Below are positions 1 to 9,072 of a DNA stretch of 14,950 nucleotides, in pieces. The stretch is from Caulobacter sp. (GTDB lineage Bacteria; Pseudomonadota; Alphaproteobacteria; Caulobacterales; Caulobacteraceae): positions 1-14,950 of the forward strand of contig JAQGIN010000388.1 of NCBI GenBank assembly GCA_028291125.1. The letters are read 5' to 3'. Made by a program: the position numbers and the translations under genes. The notes below the pieces were generated by a model that was given only the letters and a program-made list of their open reading frames with translations, did not search any database and had not been told where the DNA came from. How positions within the stretch are numbered: the first letter of the stretch is position 1; the number at the start of each line of letters is the position of its first letter.

Positions 1-167
1 CCTCGCCTGACCTTGGAAAGCCAAAGCCGCCAAGATCAGAAGAAAAATCGCTCCGCTGTCTGAATTTGCCCAGACCTTGTCTGCATTGTGTCGGCTACTC
101 GACGGCGCCCGAGCTCGACCCAACCTATAGCTTGCAACCCTTGCCGCGCGGCGGTGTTCGATTCGAC
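1..167. other. Upstream region of the Crp/Fnr-type gene
   Basis: This stretch precedes the chosen start of the first gene, and no complete gene was recognised in it. The reading frame of the regulator stays open back to a TTG at 66, but the residues before 168 do not look like the family. A weak housekeeping-type promoter candidate on the + strand is TTGTCTG at 77-83, ten bases, then GCTACTCG at 94-101. Only the GCTA half of the second box fits the Caulobacter pattern well. The first 60 bases may belong to a neighbouring intergenic region or to a gene end outside the window. Confidence 0.3.
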
Positions 168-884
168 ATGTCAGGGCCGTTGCACCCGTTGAAGAACCGT
201 TTGCTCGCCTCGTTGGCGCCGGAGGACTACGCCCTGGTCGCCTCGCAGCTGTCGCACGTCGAGCTCGAGAAGGGCCGGCTGTTGTGCGACCCCGGCGATC
301 CGATCGAGACCGCCTATTTTCCCCACGACTGCGTCATCTCGCTGATGACCCTGATGGAGAACGGCGCGGCCATCGAATCCGCCACCATCGGCCGCGAGGG
401 CGCCCTGGGCCTGATGGCCGCCATCGCCCCGCGCCAGTCGCTGTCACGGGCCATCGTCCAGATCCCCGGCGCGGCCTCGCGGATCGGCGTCGCCGCCCTG
501 GCCGACGCCGCTCGGCGCAGCCCCGCCCTGCGCGACCTGATCGACCGCCACAACGAGGCGCTGTTTGGCCACGCCGTCCAGTCGGTGGCCTGCAACGCGC
601 TGCACCCGGTGGAGTCGCGGTTCTGCCGCTGGCTGTTGTCGTGCCGCGACCGAATCGACGTCGACACGGTCAGCCTGACTCAGGAGTTCCTGGCCGACAT
701 GCTGGGCGTCCAACGTACCACCGTCACCGCCGTGGCCGGTTCGCTGCAGGCCAAGGGGCTGATCCGCTATCGCCGCGGCGTCGTCGACATCCTCGACCGG
801 GCCGGCATCGAGGCCATGGCCTGCGAATGCTATGGTGTCGTTCGCCGCGGCTATGAGCGCCTGCTGCCGATCTCGTTCGACTAG
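168..884 (+). CDS. Crp/Fnr family transcriptional regulator
   Basis: Predicted cytoplasmic one-component transcription factor of 238 residues, close to the usual 230-250 for this family. Residues about 20-120 form the cyclic-nucleotide-binding-like beta-roll (LEKGRLLCDPGDP, then TIGREGALG at 73-81). Residues about 128-155 are the long dimer helix. Residues about 168-205 are a Crp-type winged helix-turn-helix (SLTQEFLADMLGVQRTTVT, then a wing at GLIRYRRGVVDI). The canonical cAMP-binding Glu/Arg pair is not obvious, and there is no Fnr-type cysteine cluster, so the ligand is unknown. The ATG at 168 is chosen because the family-like sequence begins there. The frame is open upstream to a TTG at 66, and neither start has a strong ribosome-binding site. 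The gene may be cotranscribed with the small gene 25 nt downstream. The family assignment is firm; the regulon is unknown. Confidence 0.85.
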   Translation: MSGPLHPLKNRLLASLAPEDYALVASQLSHVELEKGRLLCDPGDPIETAYFPHDCVISLMTLMENGAAIESATIGREGALGLMAAIAPRQSLSRAIVQIPGAASRIGVAALADAARRSPALRDLIDRHNEALFGHAVQSVACNALHPVESRFCRWLLSCRDRIDVDTVSLTQEFLADMLGVQRTTVTAVAGSLQAKGLIRYRRGVVDILDRAGIEAMACECYGVVRRGYERLLPISFD

Positions 885-909
885 CCTCTTCAGCGCAGGA
901 CCCGAGCCC

Positions 910-1212
910 ATGATCGTCCGCAACTGGCATGGCCGGGTGCCGCTCTCGAAGAGCGAGCGTTATCTGGCCCTGATGCGCGAAGTCGCCCTGCCCGACTACA
1001 AGGCCACCCCCGGCAATCTGGGCGCCTGGTGCCTGACGCGGCCGGAGGGCGACGTCGTCCACTTCGAGATGCTGACCTTCTGGATCGACCTGGCCGCCAT
1101 CCGCGGCTTCGCCGGCCCCGATCCCGACCGCGCCAAGTACTACGACTTCGACGCCGAGTTCCTGCTCGAACTGGAGCCGTTCGTGCGGCACTACGAGGCG
1201 GTCAGCGCGTAG
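910..1212 (+). CDS. Small ABM-like (dimeric alpha-beta barrel) protein
   Basis: Hypothetical cytoplasmic protein of 100 residues. It resembles the short proteins annotated as antibiotic biosynthesis monooxygenase-like: it begins MIVRNWHGRVP, has a central strand HFEMLTFW followed by IDLAAIRGFAG, and ends with the acidic, aromatic segment AKYYDFDAEFLLELEP and VRHYEAV. Such folds usually dimerise, and many members have no proven enzymatic activity, so no substrate can be given. The ATG at 910 is preceded by AGGA nine bases upstream. A longer frame from 832 would overlap the regulator and is not needed. It lies 25 nt after the Crp/Fnr-type gene on the same strand, which suggests cotranscription, possibly under that regulator. 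The fold assignment rests on pattern recognition only. Confidence 0.75.
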   Translation: MIVRNWHGRVPLSKSERYLALMREVALPDYKATPGNLGAWCLTRPEGDVVHFEMLTFWIDLAAIRGFAGPDPDRAKYYDFDAEFLLELEPFVRHYEAVSA

Positions 1213-1246
1213 ACGCGTTTCATCTGTCTCGCCCTACTCCACACGT

Positions 1247-1334
1247 CCGTCTTCCCGGCGAAAGCCGGGACCCAGATTCAGCCTGAGCGCCTCGTGGGCG
1301 TCACCTGGGCCCCAGCTTTCGCCGGGGGAGACGG
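1247..1334. repeat. 88-bp inverted-repeat element with two GAAA-tetraloop hairpins
   Basis: The left arm (1247-1275) and the reverse complement of the right arm (1305-1334) match at nearly every base, with a one-base length difference, so the whole element can fold into a cruciform. Each arm is also a hairpin. On the left, CCCGGC (1254-1259) pairs with GCCGGG (1264-1269) around a GAAA loop. On the minus strand, the right arm forms a similar stem with one G-U pair, also around GAAA. The loop between the arms is 29 bases. It sits between the convergent ends of the ABM-like gene and pyk, which is typical of intergenic palindromic (REP-like) repeats. It could act as a bidirectional terminator or 3'-end stabiliser, but neither arm is followed by a T-run. 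Confidence 0.75.
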
Positions 1335-1365
1335 TGGACAGTGGACGATTGAAGGCCTGTAGAGC

Positions 1366-2796
1366 CTACCGCTTGCGCGGCGCGAACGGGGCGTGGGCCA
1401 GGCGCAGCAGGTTGGCCGCGCCGGGAGCGCCGAACGGCGTGCCGGCGACGATCAGCAGCCGCTCGCCGGGCTCGACCAGCTTTAGCTCCAGGGCGCGGTT
1501 GGCGGCGTCGGTGGTCACCACCTCCAGGCTGTCGGGTTGGGCGCTGACCCGCGGCTCGACGCCCCAGACCAGGGTCATGCGGCGCACGGCGTCGATCTGC
1601 GGCGACAGGGCCAGGACCGGCTGCAGCGGCCGCTCGCGCGCCAGGCGGCGGGCGGTGGCCCCGGTGGTGGTGAAGGCCACCAGGCAGCGGGTCGAACCGG
1701 TCTTGGCGGCCCCCGCGGCGGCGGTCACCAGCACGTCGGCGTCATCGTCGGCATGGGGCTGCTCGGCGCTCATCAGCTCGGGCCAGCGCGGGTCGCGCTC
1801 CACCCGTTCGATGATCCGGTTCATCATCGACACCGACTCGATCGGATAGTCTCCGGCCGCCGATTCCGCCGACAGCATGACGGCGTCGGCGCCCTCATAG
1901 ACGGCGTTGGCGACGTCGGAGGCCTCGGCCCGGGTCGGGGTCGGCGAGTTGGTCATCGATTCCAGCATCTGGGTGGCGACGATCACCGGGATGCCGCGCT
2001 CGCGGGCGGCGCGCAGGATCACCTTCTGGGCGACCGGCACCTCCTCCGGCGCCATCTCCACGCCAAGGTCGCCGCGGGCCACCATCACCCCGTCACAGAG
2101 GTCGAGGATGGCGTCCAGCCGCTCCAGCGCCTGGGGCTTCTCGATCTTGGCCAGCACGGCGGCGCGACCCTCGACGATGCGGCGCAGCTCGGCCATGTCC
2201 TCGGGGGCCTGGACGAAGGACAGGGCGATCCAGTCGACGCCCAGCCGCAAGGCGAAGGCCAGGTCCTCGCGGTCCTTCGGGGTCAGCGGCGACATCGGGA
2301 TGACCACGTCGGGCACGGCCACGCCCTTGCGCTCGGACAGCTTGCCGCCGTTGAGCACCGTGGTGATGGCGTAGCCGGGGCCGGCCTCGGTGACCGTCAT
2401 CCGCAGCTTGCCGTCGTCGAGCAGCAGGGTGGCGCCCGGCCGCATGGCGATGAGGATTTCCGGGTGCGGCAGGCACACCCGGGTGATGTCGCCTGGCGTC
2501 GGGTCGGAATCGAAGCGGAAGGTCTGGCCGCTGATCAGCTGCACCGGGCCGTCGGCGAACTTGCCGACCCGCAGCTTGGGGCCCTGCAGATCGGCGAGGA
2601 TGCCCAGCGGCCGGTCGACCACCGCCTCGGCGGCGCGGATGGCGGCGTAGACGGCGGCGTGGCCCTCGTGCGAGCCGTGACTGAAATTCAGGCGGAAGAC
2701 GTCGGCGCCGGCTCGGGCCAGGGCGATGATCATCTCCGACGAACTGCTGGCCGGACCGAGGGTGGCGACGATGCGGGAACGACGCGCGCGGATCAT
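1366..2796 (-). CDS. pyk: Pyruvate kinase
   Basis: Catalyses phosphoenolpyruvate + ADP to pyruvate + ATP in the cytoplasm, the last step of lower glycolysis and the Entner-Doudoroff route. The protein has 476 residues, the usual size for a bacterial enzyme with A, B and C domains. Visible motifs are RLNFSHG (35-41), AKIEKP (216-221, with the active-site lysine), ARGDLGVE (240-247, metal-binding) and ATQMLESMTNSPTPTRAE (274-291). The segment LQGPKLRVG (70-78) has Leu, Gln, Lys and Val at the four positions that distinguish potassium-independent enzymes. The frame is open upstream to 2919, but the ATG at 2796 is preferred: it has AGGAG seven bases upstream, and family homology starts there (MIRARRSRIVATLGPASS). 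It lies downstream of the LacI-type gene with a 190-bp gap, so it probably has its own promoter. Confidence 0.97.
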   Translation of the reverse strand: MIRARRSRIVATLGPASSSSEMIIALARAGADVFRLNFSHGSHEGHAAVYAAIRAAEAVVDRPLGILADLQGPKLRVGKFADGPVQLISGQTFRFDSDPTPGDITRVCLPHPEILIAMRPGATLLLDDGKLRMTVTEAGPGYAITTVLNGGKLSERKGVAVPDVVIPMSPLTPKDREDLAFALRLGVDWIALSFVQAPEDMAELRRIVEGRAAVLAKIEKPQALERLDAILDLCDGVMVARGDLGVEMAPEEVPVAQKVILRAARERGIPVIVATQMLESMTNSPTPTRAEASDVANAVYEGADAVMLSAESAAGDYPIESVSMMNRIIERVERDPRWPELMSAEQPHADDDADVLVTAAAGAAKTGSTRCLVAFTTTGATARRLARERPLQPVLALSPQIDAVRRMTLVWGVEPRVSAQPDSLEVVTTDAANRALELKLVEPGERLLIVAGTPFGAPGAANLLRLAHAPFAPRKR

Positions 2797-2803
2797 GCGG
2801 CCG

Positions 2804-2808
2804 CTCCT
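2804..2808 (-). promoter_or_regulatory. Ribosome-binding site that decides the pyk start
   Basis: AGGAG on the minus strand, seven bases before the ATG at 2796. It argues against the 41-residue upstream extension of the same frame. Confidence 0.75.
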
Positions 2809-2849
2809 GTGAAAAGCGGGGAGCCCGAGACAGGGCGGAAACTTGCGCC

Positions 2850-2879
2850 GAGATAGCGCGGGTCGGTGGAAGGCTGCAA
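2850..2879 (-). promoter_or_regulatory. Candidate housekeeping promoter for pyk
   Basis: On the minus strand TTGCAG (2879-2874) is followed 16 bases later by GCTATCTC (2857-2850). The second box matches the Caulobacter -10 pattern GCTANAWC at all but one position. The first box is a weaker match to TTGAC. Transcription would start around 2843, leaving a leader of about 45 bases containing the AGGAG site. This is a motif match only. Confidence 0.35.
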
Positions 2880-2930
2880 AATCTGATCCCCTGGGTACGC
2901 CATTTTGCTTTCTTTTCACCGCGGAAAGTT

Positions 2931-2941
2931 GACGTAACGTC
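2931..2941. promoter_or_regulatory. 11-bp palindrome upstream of pyk (possible operator)
   Basis: GACGTAACGTC is an exact inverted repeat around a single central base, 46 bp downstream of the LacI-type stop codon and about 50 bp upstream of the candidate pyk -35 box. It differs from the TGACA/TGTCA sites near zwf and the regulator gene, so a different factor would bind it if it is used. It is short enough to occur by chance. Confidence 0.25.
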
Positions 2942-2986
2942 TACCGCTCCACCACGGGATTCGCCACCGCCGATCGGTTTCGACGG

Positions 2987-4000
2987 CTAGGCCGACCCGG
3001 TGGATTCCCGCACGATCAATTCGAAATCCAGCAGTCGCGACGGCGGGGTCTCGCCCTCCCAGCGCGCCTCGCCGCGCAGCAGCAGGTCGGCCGCCGCCGC
3101 CGCCATGGCGGCGATCGGCTGGCGCACGGTGGTCAACTGCGGCCACACCACCTTGGCCCCCGGCGTGTCGTCGAAGCCGGCCACCGACAGCTGCTCCGGG
3201 ACATTCAGCCGCAGGCGGTTGGCCACCGCCATCACCCCCAGCGCCATGTCGTCATTGCTGGCGAACACCGCCGTCGGCCGATCGTCGCGGGTGAGCAGCC
3301 GTTCGGCCGCCTCGAAGCCGGAGCGGAACGAGAAATAGCCCTGCTCCACCCGGTCGGCCCGCGGGGCGCAACCGTGGTCGGCCATGGCCGCGGCGTAGCC
3401 CTCGTGGCGCAGGTGGGTGGCGCCGTGGTCGGGGTGGCCGAGGATGAAGCCGATGTCGCGGTGGCCCAGGCCGATCAGATGGGCGGTCATCTCGTAGGCG
3501 GCGCGGCGGTCGTCCATGCCGACATAGGCCGAGCGGCCCAGGTCGCGGTCGGGCGAGATCCGCACATAGGGCACGTCCTCGCGCTCCAGCAGGGCCAGGA
3601 CGTCGGGATGGTCGCAGACCGGCGGCGTCAGGATCACCCCGTCCATGCGCAGGGTGGTCAGCATCGGGGCCAGCTGCCCCTCGATCTCGGCCGCCGAGTC
3701 GATCGGCTCGACGATCAGGTGGAAGCCCTCCTCGCGGCAGCGGGCGATGGCCCCCAGCTGCACGTCGGTGACATAGGCCGGGCTGGGATTGTCGAAGAAC
3801 ACCCCGATCAGATAGGCGCGCGAGCCGGCCAGGCTGCGGGCCGAGATGTTGGGCCGGTAGTTGAGGGCCGCCACCACCGCCTGCACCCGGTCGCGGGTGT
3901 CGGACTTGACGTTGGGCTCGCGGTTCATCACCCGCGACACGGTCTTGATCGACACGCCCGCGTGGTCGGCCACGTCGTGGATGGTGATCTTGCGGCTCAA
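2987..4000 (-). CDS. LacI-family regulator of central carbon metabolism (CceR-like by context)
   Basis: Predicted DNA-binding repressor of 337 residues. The N-terminal LacI helix-turn-helix is clear: ITIHDVADHAGVSIKTVSRV at about 5-24, then a hinge helix around NYRPNISARSLAG. It is followed by a periplasmic-binding-protein-like effector domain to the C-terminus (FFDNPSPAYVTDVQ, then FASNDDMALGVMAVANRL). It sits directly after zwf-pgl-edd-glk and before pyk. In Rhodobacter sphaeroides the LacI-type CceR represses Entner-Doudoroff genes, and 6-phosphogluconate inhibits its DNA binding. An equivalent role here is inferred from context, not shown. The frame runs up to an ATG at 4051 without a ribosome-binding site. 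The TTG at 4000 is preferred because it has GAGGA four bases upstream and gives the standard LacI N-terminus (SRKITIHDV). Confidence 0.9.
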   Translation of the reverse strand: MSRKITIHDVADHAGVSIKTVSRVMNREPNVKSDTRDRVQAVVAALNYRPNISARSLAGSRAYLIGVFFDNPSPAYVTDVQLGAIARCREEGFHLIVEPIDSAAEIEGQLAPMLTTLRMDGVILTPPVCDHPDVLALLEREDVPYVRISPDRDLGRSAYVGMDDRRAAYEMTAHLIGLGHRDIGFILGHPDHGATHLRHEGYAAAMADHGCAPRADRVEQGYFSFRSGFEAAERLLTRDDRPTAVFASNDDMALGVMAVANRLRLNVPEQLSVAGFDDTPGAKVVWPQLTTVRQPIAAMAAAAADLLLRGEARWEGETPPSRLLDFELIVRESTGSA

Positions 4001-4004
4001 GTCG

Positions 4005-4009
4005 TCCTC
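4005..4009 (-). promoter_or_regulatory. Ribosome-binding site favouring the TTG start of the LacI-type gene
   Basis: GAGGA on the minus strand lies four bases before TTG at 4000. The alternative ATG at 4051 has no purine-rich site at a useful distance, and its codon overlaps the proposed operator. Confidence 0.55.
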
Positions 4010-4050
4010 GCCAGGCGCCGGGGGCTCCCGACAAGCCTCGCAGTAAGCCA

Positions 4051-4064
4051 TGACAGCACTGTCA
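4051..4064. promoter_or_regulatory. Candidate autoregulatory operator of the LacI-type gene
   Basis: TGACAGCACTGTCA has 6-bp perfect arms (TGACAG/CTGTCA) around a non-palindromic CA. It shares TGACA...TGTCA with the perfect palindrome in front of zwf. On the minus strand it overlaps TTGACA (4065-4060), a good -35 box, with a poor -10 match (GCTTACTG) about ten bases on. Binding here would block that promoter, which fits negative autoregulation. Confidence 0.6.
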
Positions 4065-4086
4065 AAGCGAGCCCCCGCCCGGTCAT

Positions 4087-5082
4087 CTAGCCAACCGAGG
4101 CCTGGCCGGACGGGGTCATGGCCACCGCCGCGCCGATCAGGGCGGTGTGCGGATTCATCACCACGTGGGTGGGGATCGCCCGCACATAGTCGCTGAGCCG
4201 GCCCTTGCTGTCGAAGCGCTGGCGGAACGGACCGCCTTCCAGCAGGTCGATGATCCGCGGGGCGACGCCGCCGGCCACGAACACCCCGCCCCGGGCGCCC
4301 AGGGCGAGGGCCAGGTCGCCGGCCGCCGAACCGAGAATGCCGCAGAACCGGTCGATGGTCGCCCGGCAGCCGGCGTCACCGGCCGTGGCGCCCTCGGTGA
4401 TCTGGCGGGCCGGAATCTCGGCCACGGTCCGACCGTCGATCGCCGCCAGGATCACGTGCAGATCCTCCATGCCCGGACCCGACAGGATGCGCTCGATCGA
4501 GCACCGGCCGAAGCGCTTCATCAGCACCCGCAGGATCTCGATCTCCAGGTCGTCGGCGGGCGCGAAGCCGATGTGGCCGCCCTCGGTGGACAGCGGGGTC
4601 AGCACGCCATGGCGGCGGACCATGCCGGCCGCGCCGAAGCCGGTGCCGGGGCCGAGAATGGCCAGATCGCCCTCGATCGAGGTCGGCAGCGGCCCGATCT
4701 GGCGCAGGTCCTGGGGCCCCAGGCGCGGCGCGGCCAGGGCCTGAGCGGTGAAGTCGTTGATCAGCCGGGCGGCGCGCAACCCGCCGACGCGGCGCAGGCC
4801 GTCCTCGGACAGGGTCCAGGGGCTGTTGGTGAATCGCACCTCGCCGTCCTTGATCGGTCCCGCCACGGCCACCACGGCCAGCTGCGGCCGGCGCGCCCCG
4901 GCCTTGGCCAGGTAGTCGGCGATCGCGTCCTCGGACGTGCCGTGCTCGGCGACCTTGTAGGTGGTCGGCTCGATCAGCCGCGGCGCGCCATCGACGAACT
5001 CGACCAACGCGAACCGCGCGTTGGTGCCGCCGATGTCGCCGACCAAGCCAAGCTGGCCGTCGCTGAGAATGTCCCCGCCCAT
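4087..5082 (-). CDS. glk: Glucokinase
   Basis: Phosphorylates glucose with ATP to glucose 6-phosphate in the cytoplasm, feeding Zwf of the same operon. It has 331 residues, normal for the bacterial Glk family. Motifs are the phosphate-binding DIGGTN (16-21), VAGPI (73-77), a substrate-loop segment TNSPW (85-89), the catalytic-type Asn-Asp at 109-110 (LINDFTAQ), GPGTGFGAAG (144-153) and STEGGHIGFAP (165-175), whose Glu and His contact sugar in relatives. It is the last of the four enzyme genes, starting 15 nt after the edd stop; a GGGAAG lies about nine bases before its ATG. The 86 bp between its stop and the preferred start of the LacI-type gene contain that gene's likely promoter and operator. 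Confidence 0.96.
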   Translation of the reverse strand: MGGDILSDGQLGLVGDIGGTNARFALVEFVDGAPRLIEPTTYKVAEHGTSEDAIADYLAKAGARRPQLAVVAVAGPIKDGEVRFTNSPWTLSEDGLRRVGGLRAARLINDFTAQALAAPRLGPQDLRQIGPLPTSIEGDLAILGPGTGFGAAGMVRRHGVLTPLSTEGGHIGFAPADDLEIEILRVLMKRFGRCSIERILSGPGMEDLHVILAAIDGRTVAEIPARQITEGATAGDAGCRATIDRFCGILGSAAGDLALALGARGGVFVAGGVAPRIIDLLEGGPFRQRFDSKGRLSDYVRAIPTHVVMNPHTALIGAAVAMTPSGQASVG

Positions 5083-5097
5083 GCGTTTTCGCTTCCC

Positions 5098-6909
<1,812 letters not shown>

Positions 6910-6914
6910 GGCGA

Positions 6915-7607
6915 CTACTCCGCCCACAGAATACGGACCGGAACGCGATCCTGGTCGAGGATGGCGGCGATCGGCAGGGACGGATCGACGGGGCCCTCCA
7001 GCAGCAGCCGCTTCTCGCTGCCGGTGATCAGCAGCATGATCACCGCCGACTGGGTCAACGCCTTGAAGGTGAGACTGATCCGCGGCAGGTCGGGGGCCGG
7101 GTCGCCGGGCGGCACCGCCAGGCACAGGCGGTCGGTTTCGGGGTCGAGCCCCTCGGCCAGCAGCGGCGAGCCGGGGAACAGCGAGGCGAAGTGGCCGTCG
7201 GCCCCGACGCCCAGCAGCACGGCGCCGAACGGCAGGGCGGTGGCCAGGCCGGCCTCGGCCAGACGGGCGGCGCGGTCGGGGCTGTCGACGTCCGACCACA
7301 GCGGCGCGAACCGGGCCTTGGCGGCCTGGCCGACCAGCAGGTGGCGGCGCACCAGGCCCTCGTTGCTGCCGGGGGCGGTGGGCGCGACCCAGCGCTCGTC
7401 GGTCAGGGTGACCGTGATCCGCTCCCACGGCGCGGCCATCTGGGCCAGGCGGTCATAGACCGGGGCCGGGGTCGTGCCGCCGGTGGCGGCGAAGCTGGTG
7501 ACGCCGTGGGCGGCGACGGCGTCGATCAGCGCCGCGCCCAGGCCCCGGGCGGCGGCGTCGTACAGCGCCTCGCGGCTGGCGAAGGCCTCGATGGCGCGGC
7601 TATTCAT
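6915..7607 (-). CDS. pgl: 6-phosphogluconolactonase
   Basis: Hydrolyses 6-phosphogluconolactone, the product of Zwf, to 6-phosphogluconate in the cytoplasm. It has 230 residues, typical of the SugarP_isomerase-like (DevB-type) lactonases. Motifs are ATGGTTPAPVYDRL (41-54), TDERWV (69-74), GSNEG (80-84) and GVGADGHFASLFPGSP (133-148), the family signature containing the likely catalytic His. Its ATG at 7607 lies inside the end of zwf, so the two genes overlap by 8 nt and are probably translationally coupled. Its TAG is 5 nt before the edd start. This order (dehydrogenase, lactonase, dehydratase, glucokinase) follows the pathway except that glk comes last. Confidence 0.95.
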   Translation of the reverse strand: MNSRAIEAFASREALYDAAARGLGAALIDAVAAHGVTSFAATGGTTPAPVYDRLAQMAAPWERITVTLTDERWVAPTAPGSNEGLVRRHLLVGQAAKARFAPLWSDVDSPDRAARLAEAGLATALPFGAVLLGVGADGHFASLFPGSPLLAEGLDPETDRLCLAVPPGDPAPDLPRISLTFKALTQSAVIMLLITGSEKRLLLEGPVDPSLPIAAILDQDRVPVRILWAE

Positions 7608-9060
7608 TCCAGCTGCGCCCCAGCGGTTCGATCAGGGCGGTGGCGCTGCGCGGCCCCCAGGTGCCGGCGGCGTAGGGGGCGGGCTCGATGCCGGCCGACT
7701 CCCAGGCGGCGGCGACGCCGTCGACGAACTTCCAGGCCTGCTCGACCTCATCGCGGCGCACGAACAGCGTGCGATCGCCGCGGAACACGTCGAGCAGCAG
7801 CTTCTCGTAGGCGATCCGGCGGCGGGTGCTGCCGTTGCCGAAGCTCAGCGACAGCGGCAGGGACTGCAGCCGCATCCCCTCCTCCGACAGCCCCGGGCGC
7901 TTGTTCATGATCGTCAGCGAGATGTCCTCGTCCGGCTGCAGGTCGATGACCAGCCGGTTGGCCAGCGCCTCGTTCTGGGCCGGGCCGCCGAAGATGTTGT
8001 GCGGCACCTTGTTGAACTGGATGACGATCTGGGTGCGGCGGTCGGGCAGGTTCTTGCCGGTGCGCAGGAAGAACGGCACCCCGGCCCAGCGCCAGTTGTC
8101 GATCTCGACCTTCATGGCCACGAAGGTCTCGGTCTTGCTGGCCTTGCCGACCTCGTCGAGATAGCCGGGCGTCGGCTGGCCCTCGACCACCCCGGCCACG
8201 TACTGGCCGCGCACGGTGTCGTGGGTGACATTGGCCTTGGTGAAGGGGCGCAAGGACCGCAGCACCTTGACCTTCTCGTCGCGCACGGCGTCGGGATCGA
8301 AGCCGGACGGCGGCTCCATGGCCACCAGGCACAGCAGTTGCAGCAGGTGGTTCTGCAGCATGTCGCGCAGCGCGCCGTACTCGTCGTAATAGGGCCAGCG
8401 GTCGCCGACCTTCTCGGTCTCGGCGATGGTGATCTGGACGTGGTCGATGGTCTTGTTGTCCCACAGGGGCTCGAACAGGACGTTGGCGAAGCGCAGGGCG
8501 GTGAGGTTCTGCACCGTCTCCTTGCCCAGATAGTGGTCGATGCGGAAGATTTGCGCCTCGCTGACCACCGCCCCGACGGCGGCGTTGGTGGCGCAGGAGC
8601 TCTGCAGGTCGCGGCCGATCGGCTTCTCCAGCACCAGCCGGGCGCGCTCGTCGGTCAGGCCGGCGCTCTTCAGCGCCGCGCAGACCGGGCCGTACAGGCT
8701 GGGCGACAGGGCGAAATAGACCACCAGGGCGCCGTGCTCGCCGATCCGCTCGGCCAGGTGGGCCGCGCCCGCCTCGGTGGTCATGTCGCCGGACATGTAG
8801 TCCAGGCGGGCGGCCAGGCGGTTCCAGGCGGCGTCCTCGACCGAGGCCCGCTTGCCCAGGGCGTCGCGGACCAGCTTGCGATAGCTGTCGCCGTCGCCCT
8901 CGCCGCGGGCCACGCCGATGATGCGCAGGTCGTGCGGCAGCAGGCGGTCGACCTCGAGGAAATACAGCGAAGGCAGCAGCATGCGCAGCGCCAGATCGCC
9001 GGCGCCGCCCAGCAGCACCAGCACTTCGCGGCCCGTTTCGCCGTCCGTTGTTTTCGCCAC
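7600..9060 (-). CDS. zwf: Glucose-6-phosphate 1-dehydrogenase
   Basis: Oxidises glucose 6-phosphate to 6-phosphogluconolactone with reduction of NAD(P). First gene of the Entner-Doudoroff operon, 486 residues, normal length. The N-terminal Rossmann loop is GGAGDLALRMLLPSLY (18-33), EKPIGRDL is at 145-152, and the active-site signature RIDHYLGKE is at 173-181. The loop reads GGAGDLA where many homologues have GASGDLA. Two GTG codons could start it. The one at 9069 has no spaced ribosome-binding site. The one at 9060 follows AGGGTGGA and gives the N-terminus (M)AKTTDGETGREV, so it is preferred; the longer form would add three residues. A perfect 16-bp palindrome lies 12 bp upstream of the chosen start. 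It overlaps pgl by 8 nt. Confidence 0.96.
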   Translation of the reverse strand: MAKTTDGETGREVLVLLGGAGDLALRMLLPSLYFLEVDRLLPHDLRIIGVARGEGDGDSYRKLVRDALGKRASVEDAAWNRLAARLDYMSGDMTTEAGAAHLAERIGEHGALVVYFALSPSLYGPVCAALKSAGLTDERARLVLEKPIGRDLQSSCATNAAVGAVVSEAQIFRIDHYLGKETVQNLTALRFANVLFEPLWDNKTIDHVQITIAETEKVGDRWPYYDEYGALRDMLQNHLLQLLCLVAMEPPSGFDPDAVRDEKVKVLRSLRPFTKANVTHDTVRGQYVAGVVEGQPTPGYLDEVGKASKTETFVAMKVEIDNWRWAGVPFFLRTGKNLPDRRTQIVIQFNKVPHNIFGGPAQNEALANRLVIDLQPDEDISLTIMNKRPGLSEEGMRLQSLPLSLSFGNGSTRRRIAYEKLLLDVFRGDRTLFVRRDEVEQAWKFVDGVAAAWESAGIEPAPYAAGTWGPRSATALIEPLGRSWNE

Positions 9061-9072
9061 GATTTCCACCCT

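Noticed and set aside
2797..2919. N-terminal extension of pyk
   Set aside because: It has no family similarity, and the internal ATG at 2796 has a well-placed AGGAG. The candidate promoter would also lie inside the extension.
6910..7428. N-terminal extension of edd
   Set aside because: The added 173 residues overlap pgl out of frame and are Arg/Pro/Gly-rich. The normal Edd N-terminus begins at 6909.
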